Shown: in pieces, positions 1-7,398 of the stretch
Layout: the number at the start of each line of letters is the position of its first letter
How positions within the stretch are numbered: the stretch's first letter is position 1
Source: an uncultured Holophagaceae bacterium
Lineage (GTDB): Bacteria > Acidobacteriota > Holophagae > Holophagales > Holophagaceae
NCBI GenBank assembly: GCA_903927605.1
Contig: CAIYNT010000334.1
Span: 1-16,909, forward strand
Direction of reading: 5' to 3'
Length of the DNA: 16,909 nucleotides
The notes under the pieces: generated by a model
Databases searched by the model: none
What the model was told of the DNA's origin: nothing
What the model saw: only the letters and a program-made list of their open reading frames with translations
Program-made: the position numbers and the translations under genes

Positions 1-1
1 C

Positions 2-475
2 CTCCAGGCGCCCGAGGCGCTGAAGCCCCTGCTGGCCGGCATGCTCGACCTGCGCCGGGAGATGGGCCTGGAGCGCCAGCCTCTGCTGCTGAAACTGGCG
101 CCGGACCTGGCCCCGGAAGACCTCGATGCCATCGTCGAGGTGGCTGTGGCCTCGGGCATCTCAGGTCTCATCGCCACCAATACGACGCTGGACCGGGGTG
201 TGGTGGCCGAACCTCTGCGCGCCTACGTGGAGGCAAAAGGCGCAGGCGGCCTTAGCGGCGTGCCGCTCAAGGCCAAGGCTCGGGAGGTCTGCCGTCGCAT
301 CCTCTCTGCCTTGCAGGGCCGCCTGCCCCTGGTGGCCTGTGGCGGGCTAGGCTCCGCGGAGGATGTGCAAGACGCACTCGACGACGGCGCGGCCCTGGCC
401 CAAATCTACAGCGCGTTGATTTTTGAAGGGCCCTCGCTCATCGCGCGCATTCATCAGGGGTTAAGGGGAATCTGA
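2..475 (+). CDS. pyrD: Dihydroorotate dehydrogenase (quinone), class 2, C-terminal part
   Basis: This is the 3' end of a gene cut by the window edge; the frame is open from base 2 to the TGA at 473-475, giving about 157 residues. It matches the C-terminal half of the TIM barrel of class 2 dihydroorotate dehydrogenase, the membrane-associated flavoenzyme that oxidises dihydroorotate to orotate with quinone in pyrimidine synthesis. Visible family blocks, in order, are LKLAPDL, ATNTTLDR (the conserved Asn/Thr stretch at the active site and FMN), GLSGVPLKAKA, ACGGLGSAEDV (phosphate-binding glycine loop) and ALAQIYSALIFEGP near the end. The order and spacing are those of the E. coli PyrD type rather than class 1. 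The N-terminal membrane helix and catalytic Ser region lie outside the window. mqnE follows 53 bases later on the same strand, so the two may be co-transcribed. Both enzymes deal with the quinone pool, but that link is inference. Confidence 0.93.
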   Translation, partial: LQAPEALKPLLAGMLDLRREMGLERQPLLLKLAPDLAPEDLDAIVEVAVASGISGLIATNTTLDRGVVAEPLRAYVEAKGAGGLSGVPLKAKAREVCRRILSALQGRLPLVACGGLGSAEDVQDALDDGAALAQIYSALIFEGPSLIARIHQGLRGI

Positions 476-528
476 ACAGCCCTCGGGGCTTCGACCATCC
501 GGCGCTACACTGGAGGTTCGAGGTATCG

Positions 529-1656
529 ATGTTGTCACTTCATTCGAAGATCCGCGACCCACGCCTGCGGCCTATCGCTGACAAGGTGCTTGGCGGGACT
601 CGCCTAACTTTTGAGGATGGCCTGCTGCTCTACGCGACGACCGACCTCACGGGCGTGGGTGCCATGGCCCACCATGTGCGGCTGACGAAGCACGGCCGTG
701 CCGCCTACTACGTGGTGAGCCGGCGCCTCTCCTACACCAACGTCTGCTACACCCACTGCCAGTTCTGCGCCTTCCAGGCCAAGCCCGGCGATCCCCGGGC
801 CTACGCGCTGTCCGCCGAGGACATCATCGGGGAACTAGAGAAGCCCGAAAACCTCGGTGTCCGCGAGCTGCACATGACCTCGGGCCATAACCCCAAGTTG
901 AAGATCGACTACTTCGAGGACCTGTTCACGAAGATCAAGGCCCGCTTCCCAGCCATCCACCTCAAGGTCTTCACCATGATCGAGATGGACTACTACGCCC
1001 GGATTTCAGGCCTCTCCACGGACGCCTTCCTGGACCGCTGCATGGCGGCGGGCCTGGAGAGCTGTCCCGGTGGCGGCGCGGAGATTTTCGACGAAGAACT
1101 GCGCGAGAAGATCTGCATCGGCAAGAAGGACGCCCAAGTCTGGCTGGACACTGCCGAGCTCTGCCACCGCAAGGGGCTGCCCACCAACTGCACCATGCTC
1201 TACGGCCACATCGAGGAAGCCAGGCATCGCGTGGATCACCTGCTGCGCCTGCGGGACCTCCAGGACCATTCGTTGGCAGCGGGCTACACGGGCTTCCTGG
1301 CCTACATCCCCCTGGCCTACCAGAACGAGGACAACGAGCTGAGCGCCACCCATGTGATCCACGAGACCACGGGCACCCAGGACCTGCGCGAGATTGCCGT
1401 GGCCCGGCTGCTGCTCGACAACATCCCGCACATCAAGGCCTACTGGGTGATGATCTCCCCTGGCTTGGCCCAGGCGGGCCTCAGCTACGGCGCCGACGAT
1501 CTGGACGGCACCGTCATCGCCGAGGAGATCGCCCACCTGGCCGGCGCCAAGAGCCCTCAGGGACTCCAGCAGGGCGAGCTGGTGCGCCTCATCCGGGAGG
1601 CCGGTTTCGAGGCCCTGGAGCGGGACAACCTCTACAACGTGTACGCCTCAGTCTAG
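529..1656 (+). CDS. mqnE: Aminofutalosine synthase MqnE (radical SAM, menaquinone synthesis)
   Basis: 375 residues, full length for the family. MqnE adds the 5'-deoxyadenosyl radical from SAM to 3-[(1-carboxyvinyl)oxy]benzoate, giving aminodeoxyfutalosine, an early step of the futalosine menaquinone route. The radical-SAM motif CYTHCQFC is at residues 73-80 (Cys73, Cys77, Cys80 bind the 4Fe-4S cluster). Further MqnE blocks are HLKVFTMIEMDYYARISGLS (144-163), PGGGAEIF (180-187), PTNCTMLYGHIE (218-229), DNIPHIKAYWVM (297-308) and GADDLDGTV (321-329). The start ATG has GAGG at 520-523, five bases upstream. One difference is that the family usually has a GG-x-HP stretch after the first barrel strand, whereas this protein reads TSGHNP (117-122). 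The related cyclisation enzyme MqnC is less likely because the PGGGAEIF and HIKAYWVM blocks fit MqnE. The stop overlaps the stop of the convergent gene by three bases. Confidence 0.93.
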   Translation: MLSLHSKIRDPRLRPIADKVLGGTRLTFEDGLLLYATTDLTGVGAMAHHVRLTKHGRAAYYVVSRRLSYTNVCYTHCQFCAFQAKPGDPRAYALSAEDIIGELEKPENLGVRELHMTSGHNPKLKIDYFEDLFTKIKARFPAIHLKVFTMIEMDYYARISGLSTDAFLDRCMAAGLESCPGGGAEIFDEELREKICIGKKDAQVWLDTAELCHRKGLPTNCTMLYGHIEEARHRVDHLLRLRDLQDHSLAAGYTGFLAYIPLAYQNEDNELSATHVIHETTGTQDLREIAVARLLLDNIPHIKAYWVMISPGLAQAGLSYGADDLDGTVIAEEIAHLAGAKSPQGLQQGELVRLIREAGFEALERDNLYNVYASV

Positions 1657-2855
1657 TCGACCTTCCGCTTCTCGTAGACCTTCAAGGGCTCCAGCGCGAA
1701 GGCGTAGGGGCTGGTCCACAGGTGGTCGAAGATGCCAGCGGCTTGGGCGGCCAGTGGTGAATCGCGAAAGATCAGCTCGATATTCCTGGATTCCATGAAG
1801 TAACTCTCTTCCCAATTGCTGGTGCCCAACACCAGCTGCGTGCCATCCACCACCAGGTACTTGCTGTGGATGGTGCGTGCATAGGGAATGTGGCCCTCCT
1901 TCGCCTCGGGAATGGAGACCACCTTCACCTCGAGGTTCGGGATCAGAGTCAGGGCCTTCAGGTGCGGCAGCGCCCTCCCTCCCAGCACCCAGTCCGACAC
2001 CATCAAGTGCACTTTCACGCCCCGCACAGCGGCAGCTCGGAGCGCATTGTCCAGGACGGGCCAGAACTGATCCTGGCCCGCGATCGGCGAGAAAGTCAGC
2101 AGCTGCACCCGGATGCTCGTCTTCGCCTGGCCCAGCAACTCCACCAGCGCGTCGACGGAGGGCCGGATGTCCTTCGGGGTCAGGAAGGGTGGGCTGGCCA
2201 CCAGCTCCACCGAAGGCCGGACCAGGAGGCGAGGCAGCGCCGGAAAGTCAGGCAGTTGATGACTCCCAGCGAACCGCCAGTCGATGGCGAAGAGCTCCGC
2301 CAGGCGCGGAACGAGCTGCGCATCCGTGGTCCGCACCCCTAGCTCGTGGATGTGCACCAGGGCACGCCAGTCGAAGTTCTGGCTGCCCAGGAAGGCCTCG
2401 CGCCCGTCCACCACGAAGTACTTGGCGTGGAGGATGCCCTTGGAAACACCCGTCAGATCAACGCTCCGTACCTCGGCGCCGGGAATGTGGCGGAGCTGGG
2501 CCACGGAAGCAGGATCCTGCTCCAGCATCTTCGAAGAGAGCAGGAAGCGGACCTTCACGCCGCGCGCACCTGCCTTCTCCAGCTCCGCCAATACCGGTTC
2601 CAGAGAGCTGCCCGGGCGACTGGTGACATAGAATTCCGCGGCGTCCACGCTGGACTGGGCGCCGCGGATCATGTCCACCCACACATCCTTGGCAAGAGGC
2701 AGCGAAGGGTCCGCGAGGTCTGTTTCTGCTGGTATCGACTGCACGAGCCGAGTGGAGGGTCCCTGACGCTGGATCCCGGCCTGCGCACGCGCAGGCCGGG
2801 GGGCGCTGAGACAAAGGCAGGCAACGCACATCAGGGAGACGGAACGGGTCGTCAT
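1653..2855 (-). CDS. Exported phospholipase-D-fold protein, PLD3/PLD4-like
   Basis: 400 residues with the start chosen at 2855. GGAG sits seven bases upstream, and the protein then opens with a signal peptide (Arg4, then a hydrophobic SVSLMCVACLCLSA run, probable cleavage after ARA around residue 24). A start at 2930 would add 25 residues in front of the signal and run into the divergent gene. Two complete HKD motifs are present: HAKYFVVD (His143, Lys145, Asp150) followed by GSQNFDWRAL, and HSKYLVVD (His330, Lys332, Asp337) followed by GTSNWEESYF. Around them are FWPVLDNALRAAAVRGVKV (264-282), IPYAR just before the second His, and a C-terminal LWTSPY. From memory these match animal PLD3/PLD4, which are 5' exonucleases on single-stranded nucleic acid, and the poxvirus K4/F13 group, better than cardiolipin synthases. 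The protein probably acts in the periplasm or outside the cell. Substrate is not known: phosphodiester cleavage of nucleic acid or lipid are both possible. Confidence 0.85.
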   Translation of the reverse strand: MTTRSVSLMCVACLCLSAPRPARAQAGIQRQGPSTRLVQSIPAETDLADPSLPLAKDVWVDMIRGAQSSVDAAEFYVTSRPGSSLEPVLAELEKAGARGVKVRFLLSSKMLEQDPASVAQLRHIPGAEVRSVDLTGVSKGILHAKYFVVDGREAFLGSQNFDWRALVHIHELGVRTTDAQLVPRLAELFAIDWRFAGSHQLPDFPALPRLLVRPSVELVASPPFLTPKDIRPSVDALVELLGQAKTSIRVQLLTFSPIAGQDQFWPVLDNALRAAAVRGVKVHLMVSDWVLGGRALPHLKALTLIPNLEVKVVSIPEAKEGHIPYARTIHSKYLVVDGTQLVLGTSNWEESYFMESRNIELIFRDSPLAAQAAGIFDHLWTSPYAFALEPLKVYEKRKVD

Positions 2856-2920
2856 GGCTTCGCTCCAGAGCTGAGGATACTCCGTTGACGGAAACGCCTT
2901 GGCTCTGCTGAGGTGAAGTC

Positions 2921-3478
2921 GTGGATACAAAAGCCGACCTCCGCATTCACCTGAAGGCCCGCCGGGATGCCCTTCCGGCAGACTCCCGCGAAGTCTGGTC
3001 GAAGGCCATCTGCGGGCACGTCGACCGCCTCTGTCGGAACCGGCGCATCACCCGCATCGGTGCCTTCTGGCCGTTTGGTTCCGAAATCGATCTGCGATCC
3101 GCCCTGTCCACTCACATGAACTGGCTGTGGTTCTTTCCGCGGGTGGCCTCCACCCAACCACCCCGATTGGCATGGGGCACCGAGCCTCTAGAGAAGGGCC
3201 ATTGGGGCCTCATGGAACCCGTCCTCGCCCAGCACTTTCTCCCACCGGTGCAGTTGCTGCTGGTGCCTGGTCTCGCCTTCGATGACGCTGGCCACCGCAT
3301 CGGCTACGGCCGGGGTTTCTACGATGCCCTGCTGGCCAGGCTGACGGAAGACGTCCTCACAGTGGGCGTGGGCTTTGAGGCCCAGATGCATCTACCTGTC
3401 CCCGTGGATCCCCATGACTGGCCGGTCATGGGCCTCCTGAGTGAGCGGGGCTTCCGCCCCCTGACAGCTGATAGCTGA
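2921..3478 (+). CDS. 5-formyltetrahydrofolate cyclo-ligase
   Basis: 185 residues, the normal size for the family (E. coli YgfA is about 182). The enzyme converts 5-formyl-tetrahydrofolate to 5,10-methenyl-tetrahydrofolate using ATP, returning a storage or inhibitory folate to the one-carbon pool in the cytoplasm. The signature near the C-terminus is clear: VPGLAFD (115-121), then GHRIGYGRGFYD (124-135), the glycine-rich nucleotide and Mg site. The N-terminus has the usual Lys-x-x-Leu-Arg start (Lys4 to Arg8) and GAFWPFGSEIDL (47-58), which matches the substrate-side block. The start codon is GTG, preceded by AGGTG at 2911-2915. It is divergent from the PLD-like gene with 65 bases between the two starts and convergent with the kinase-like gene (12 bases between stops). 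In many bacteria this gene lies beside ssrS (6S RNA) or zapA; neither is seen here. Confidence 0.93.
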   Translation: MDTKADLRIHLKARRDALPADSREVWSKAICGHVDRLCRNRRITRIGAFWPFGSEIDLRSALSTHMNWLWFFPRVASTQPPRLAWGTEPLEKGHWGLMEPVLAQHFLPPVQLLLVPGLAFDDAGHRIGYGRGFYDALLARLTEDVLTVGVGFEAQMHLPVPVDPHDWPVMGLLSERGFRPLTADS

Positions 3479-3490
3479 TAGCCATCTTTC

Positions 3491-5593
3491 CTACCCCAGC
3501 TTCAGGATGCTTGAGCCATCTGCATAGTCTTCTGTCGGCGTCTCCCGCATCTTCTGGAGCACCTGCACCAGGGCCCGGATACGGTCCACCATCTCGCCGA
3601 TCTTGGCGAGTTTCACCTCTTCGGGGTATTTCCGCTGCAGCATCTCCACCTGCATTGAGATGATGGCCAGCGGGTTGTTGATCTCATGTTTCAGCGTGCC
3701 TGCCATCTGCCGGAAGGAATCCAGCCGTTCGGCGGCCAGGGCCCGCTGCTGGAGTTCGGTGTGCCCACGCAACACCTGCAACCGATGGTGGAGGGCCTCC
3801 CAGCGGAAGCCCTCGGCCAGCCAATCCGTGGCCCCGGCCTCGATGAGTCTGGGGGTCTCGTCTTCGGAGCAACGCACCACCAGGATCGGCGTGGTGGCGA
3901 AAGAGGGATGGTGGCGATAGGCGCGGATGCAGCCCTCCAGATTCCGAGTTCCCCGAGCGTCCACCACCAGGAACCGGAACTTGGGCAGGGGTGGCGGGGG
4001 CGGCTCCTGCTCCAGAGGATGCAACCAGAGATCGCCCGCTTCGGCCACGGTCTGGAAGAGCCCCAGCAGGTTCAATTCATCGCTCACCAGACCCAGGAGG
4101 GGCCGGGCGGGTTCCTCGGGCATGGCGTCAGGACCTTCCGGAAGAGAGAGGTCCAAGGCCTGGTCGGCCCAGTGCCAGCGCACCCCGGCGTCCTGCAACG
4201 TGCGCTGGGTCCAGGGATCAAGAACGGGGGCGTGGAGACCCACGGGAAGGTTCATCCGCAGAACCCAGGCCCCCCGTTCCTGATCCCAGCGGGTGGAAAC
4301 CGCAGAGCCCTCCTGGAGCTGCATGAGCAGGGGTTCCACCAGACCAGCCAGAGCCACCACCAGCGGACCTCCGGCCATCCAGACCGAGGCGGTCGGAGCC
4401 TCCGTGGTACCTAGCCGGATCTTGCGCAAGCGCAACAGGGACTCCCATCGCTGCATCAGCTCTTCCTGAAGCGCAGCCACCGACATGGGATGGCCTGCCA
4501 TGGGCGCATCGTCGGTATGACCCTCCCTGTTGCCATGCTCCAGCAGGGTCGCCAGCTGCTCGAGCTGAGATCGGATGGCCCCGCCGGTGACGTCGGGGAG
4601 TTCCCCGGCCCAACTCTGGACCCGTCGGAGGGGAGCGGCCATAGCCGCCAGAAGTTCACCGTGCCCATCGAATTCGCGCTGCCGCTCTGTGCGCAGCCTC
4701 AACAATTCGCCCTGCTGTTCGGCTTGGCCCAGGGCCTTCCGGTTGAGCATGGCTTGCCGAAGGGCCATGGAACCCAGACGCACGAATGCCTGGAACACTG
4801 CCAGATCGAACCGGCTGAAGGGACGACCCTCGGATTCCCGATCAAGGTAGAGGGCCCCATGGATCTCGCCCTCATCCGTCATGGGCGCGCACAGCAGCGA
4901 GCCCCGGTGAAGCTCCACCAGACTCAGGCCGCCAAACCTGGGGTCCGCGAGGGGCTGATTGGACATGACCGCGGTTTGCTCCTGGGCCACGTAGTCCAGG
5001 ACGGATCGGGAAAGGCCGATGCCTTCCTGCACATCGCCCACACGGTGGGCGGTGCGCCATCCCCCCTCCTTCGATTTCATCACGAGGAAGCCGCGATCGC
5101 CGTTCAGGAGCCGGAGGGACTCCTCCAGCAGTCCCTTCACCATGGCGTCGGAATCCACCTGCTGCAGCAGTTTCTCGGTGGCGTGCTGCAGAAGTTCGAT
5201 GCTCCGGATCAGCACCATGGCCTGGGCCGGTTCGGGGCGGACCTCCTGGAAGAGATCTCCCACGCGCTCCGCGAAAGTGGAGCCGTCGAGACCGGGGAAC
5301 CCCTCGGTGAAGGTCAGATGCCAGCCACCCAGCACCAGCTCGTCCCCATCCTGAAGGGAATTGCCCTGGGGCTGCTGGAGAGGTTGGCCATTCAGCTGTG
5401 TGCCGTTGGCCGAATCCAGATCCCTCACCCACCAGATCCCGCCAATCCGATCGATGCTGGCGTGAATCCTGGAAAGCTCCGCCAGGTTTGGCTGGGCCAC
5501 GGCACAGACCAGCGGATCCCTGCCCACCTGGCAAGCCCCGTGGACGGCATACCGCATGAGCTGATTTCCCTCCAGCCAGGACAGGTAAGGCAT
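3491..5593 (-). CDS. FHA-GAF signalling protein with terminal HisKA helix and no ATPase domain
   Basis: 700 residues from the start at 5593, where GGAGG lies four bases upstream and the FHA fold begins at once. No signal peptide or membrane segment is seen, so it is cytoplasmic. FHA (about 1-95): Gly24-Arg25, Ser41 and His44 in SRIH, SANG at 61-64, the phosphothreonine-binding residues. GAF (about 134-280): ends with ALYLDRESEGRPFSRFDL. A coiled coil covers about 282-325. Residues 316-322 (AAMAAPL) look like an H-box with Ala in place of His. About 370-490 has the size and strand pattern of a degenerate HATPase with no N-box or G-boxes. About 498-608 looks like a receiver: LVSDE, FLVVDARG with Asp545 at the acceptor place, AGATDWLAEGF with Glu where Lys is expected, after a PPPPPLP linker. 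The true H-box, LKHEINNPLA (His636), is at the extreme C-terminus. With no ATP site it is probably a phospho-acceptor or dimer scaffold served by another kinase. It lies 46 bases downstream of yhbY. Confidence 0.8.
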   Translation of the reverse strand: MPYLSWLEGNQLMRYAVHGACQVGRDPLVCAVAQPNLAELSRIHASIDRIGGIWWVRDLDSANGTQLNGQPLQQPQGNSLQDGDELVLGGWHLTFTEGFPGLDGSTFAERVGDLFQEVRPEPAQAMVLIRSIELLQHATEKLLQQVDSDAMVKGLLEESLRLLNGDRGFLVMKSKEGGWRTAHRVGDVQEGIGLSRSVLDYVAQEQTAVMSNQPLADPRFGGLSLVELHRGSLLCAPMTDEGEIHGALYLDRESEGRPFSRFDLAVFQAFVRLGSMALRQAMLNRKALGQAEQQGELLRLRTERQREFDGHGELLAAMAAPLRRVQSWAGELPDVTGGAIRSQLEQLATLLEHGNREGHTDDAPMAGHPMSVAALQEELMQRWESLLRLRKIRLGTTEAPTASVWMAGGPLVVALAGLVEPLLMQLQEGSAVSTRWDQERGAWVLRMNLPVGLHAPVLDPWTQRTLQDAGVRWHWADQALDLSLPEGPDAMPEEPARPLLGLVSDELNLLGLFQTVAEAGDLWLHPLEQEPPPPPLPKFRFLVVDARGTRNLEGCIRAYRHHPSFATTPILVVRCSEDETPRLIEAGATDWLAEGFRWEALHHRLQVLRGHTELQQRALAAERLDSFRQMAGTLKHEINNPLAIISMQVEMLQRKYPEEVKLAKIGEMVDRIRALVQVLQKMRETPTEDYADGSSILKLG

Positions 5594-5639
5594 CGGACCT
5601 CCACCCCCCCTCTTTCGGCGGACGGCCCTCTTTCCTGAA

Positions 5640-5939
5640 TCAGACGGGCAAAGGATACCGTGTGTCGTGAGTGCGGCTGGGACGGAAGAACAGCATGGTG
5701 TGGCCGATGGTCCAGACATGCTCCAGGCCAGGGATGGCGGCGCACAAAGCCCTGGCGGCCGTGTCCTCGTCCTCGAAGCTGTTGGGATTGATCTTGACCT
5801 TCACAAGTTCCAGGCTGTCCATCATCACGTCGAGCTCCGCGGCCTGGGCGGGCGTCACGCCCCCCTTCCCCACATGCATGACGGGCTTGAGTGCGTGGGC
5901 GCGGGCCTTGAGAAACTGGCGCTGTTTGGAGTTGAGCAT
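5640..5939 (-). CDS. yhbY: YhbY-family (CRM domain) ribosome-assembly RNA-binding protein
   Basis: 99 residues, close to E. coli YhbY (97). CRM-domain proteins of this type bind pre-50S particles and help large-subunit assembly. The visible signature is LNSKQRQFLKARAHALKPV (2-20), then VGKGGVTP (23-30) with the GKGG loop, LELVKVKINPNS (43-54) and the closing strand HVWTIGHTMLFFR (74-86). The start at 5939 is preferred: GGAG lies six bases upstream and the family begins with this L-(T/N)-x-K-Q-R block. A start at 5996 would add 19 residues of no family likeness and run past the start of the divergent gene. The FHA-GAF protein follows 46 bases downstream in the same direction, so they may share a transcript. 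The upstream neighbour is the divergent M64 peptidase, with 45 bases between the two starts. Confidence 0.9.
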   Translation of the reverse strand: MLNSKQRQFLKARAHALKPVMHVGKGGVTPAQAAELDVMMDSLELVKVKINPNSFEDEDTAARALCAAIPGLEHVWTIGHTMLFFRPSRTHDTRYPLPV

Positions 5940-5984
5940 CGGATCTCCGAGCGACCAGTTTATCGTGGAAGCCGAGGTGCTCCC

Positions 5985-7379
5985 ATGCTTCGTCATCAGT
6001 TCCGCCCCTTCCTGCTAGCCCTCGCCACCCTGGCCGGCCTGGCGGCGCCGCCCCGTACCCTGCGCGTGGACTACGGCCACACCGGAGATGTGACCGCCGA
6101 ACATTTCGGCGTGGACCAGGTGGTACTGGAACCCCTGCCCTGGCCTGGGGACCTCACCAAGGCCATCGACACGAGCAACCTCGGGAAGTACTGCTTCGAG
6201 GTGGCGGACAAGGCCACCGGCAAGCTGCTCTACTCGCGGGGCTTCGCCAGCATCTATGGCGAATGGGAGACCACGGACGAAGCCAAAGCCATAAGCAGAT
6301 CCTTCTCCGAATCCCTGCGCTTCCCTCGGCCCGAAGCGCCCGTCCGCATCCAGGTGAAGAAGCGGGACACCCGGAACGCCTTCAAGACCCTATGGACCTT
6401 CGACCTCGATCCCCGGGACCCCCTCATTGAGCAGGCCCCGGGTCCAGACGCGGGCGGCCTCATCATCCTTCAGAAGAACGGGGATTCCGCGAACAAAGTG
6501 GATGTCCTCATCCTGGGGGACGGTTACACCGCCGCCGAGCGCGGCAAGTTCGAGCAGCAGGCCCACCTGGTGATGGAAAAGCTCTTCGAACAGTCACCCT
6601 TTAAGGAACACCGGAAGGATTTCAATCTCTGGGCCCTCTGCCCACCCTCCCCGGAAAGCGGCATCTCGCGGCCCTCCACGGGCGTCCACAAGCGCACGCC
6701 GCTCGGCACCACCTACGATGCCTTCGGCAGCGAGCGCTATGTGCTCGCCTTCGACAATCGGGCCTTCCGGGACATCGCCGCCCAGGCCCCTTACGAGTTC
6801 GTGGAGGTCCTGGCGAACGCCGAGACCTACGGCGGCGGCGGCATCCACAACCTCTACAGCACGGCGGCAGCGGGCAACAGCAGCATCGGCTACCTCTTCG
6901 TCCACGAGTTCGGCCACCACTTCGCGGGGCTGGCGGACGAGTACTACACCTCGGACGTGGCCGTCACCAACAGCCCCTCGCGCCCCGAGCCCTGGGAGCC
7001 CAATGCCACGGCCGATCCGATGGACCCCAAGTGGAAGGCACTGCTGACTCCAGGAGTGCCCCTACCCACCCCCTGGAAGAAGGACGCCTTCGAGGCCCAC
7101 AGCATCGCCTACCAGAAGGAGCGCCGCGCCATTCGTGCCGCCAACCGACCCGAGACGGAGATGGATGCCCTCTTCGCCAAGGAGAAGGCCTTCGAGACGA
7201 ACCTGCTGGGCACGGACGAATACGGCCGGAAGGTGGGGGCCTTCGAGGGCGCCAACTATGAGGCCAAGGGCTATTTCCGCAGCCAGGAGGACTGCATCAT
7301 GTTCAGTCGCGATGACGCGGGTTTCTGCGCCGCCTGCAGGGCCGCCATCGAGCGGGTCATTCAGCAGTACGCGAAATAG
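5985..7379 (+). CDS. Secreted M64-family (IgA-peptidase-like) zinc metallopeptidase
   Basis: 464 residues. The start at 5985 has GAGGTG at 5974-5979 and gives a clean signal peptide (Arg3, Arg7, hydrophobic 8-21, cleavage near Ala21). The frame stays open further upstream only because it runs opposite yhbY. The zinc motif HEFGHHFAGLADEYY begins at His307 (His307, Glu308, His311), with Asp318-Glu319 at the third-ligand place seen in M64. Around it are the M64 blocks KVDVLILGDGYTAAE (171-185), SIGYLFVHEF, and near the C-terminus VGAFEGANYEAKGYFR (417-432) followed by a Cys-rich tail (Cys437, Cys448, Cys451). The N-terminal 150 residues are beta-rich and match the family's amino-terminal accessory domain. 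The family is named for an IgA peptidase of a gut clostridium, but most members are from free-living bacteria and have no known substrate. I infer a general periplasmic or secreted peptidase. Confidence 0.88.
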   Translation: MLRHQFRPFLLALATLAGLAAPPRTLRVDYGHTGDVTAEHFGVDQVVLEPLPWPGDLTKAIDTSNLGKYCFEVADKATGKLLYSRGFASIYGEWETTDEAKAISRSFSESLRFPRPEAPVRIQVKKRDTRNAFKTLWTFDLDPRDPLIEQAPGPDAGGLIILQKNGDSANKVDVLILGDGYTAAERGKFEQQAHLVMEKLFEQSPFKEHRKDFNLWALCPPSPESGISRPSTGVHKRTPLGTTYDAFGSERYVLAFDNRAFRDIAAQAPYEFVEVLANAETYGGGGIHNLYSTAAAGNSSIGYLFVHEFGHHFAGLADEYYTSDVAVTNSPSRPEPWEPNATADPMDPKWKALLTPGVPLPTPWKKDAFEAHSIAYQKERRAIRAANRPETEMDALFAKEKAFETNLLGTDEYGRKVGAFEGANYEAKGYFRSQEDCIMFSRDDAGFCAACRAAIERVIQQYAK

Positions 7380-7398
7380 ACTCCACCCATTGGCAAGT

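Noticed and set aside
478..490. Small hairpin AGCCC-TCG-GGGCT after pyrD as a terminator
   Set aside because: Only five base pairs and no T-run; mqnE follows closely, so a terminator is not supported.
2856..2930. Longer start for the PLD-like gene at 2930
   Set aside because: It would bury the signal peptide 25 residues inside and overlap the start of the divergent folate gene; the 2855 start has a good GGAG.
3466..3482. Tandem GCTGATA repeat at the end of the folate gene
   Set aside because: Two short units only; it adds spare stop codons but has no further structure.
4490..5638. A 382-codon open frame on the plus strand opposite the FHA-GAF gene
   Set aside because: It lies wholly antisense to a gene with clear FHA, GAF and H-box motifs, its product has no family look, and GC-rich third positions keep antisense frames open.
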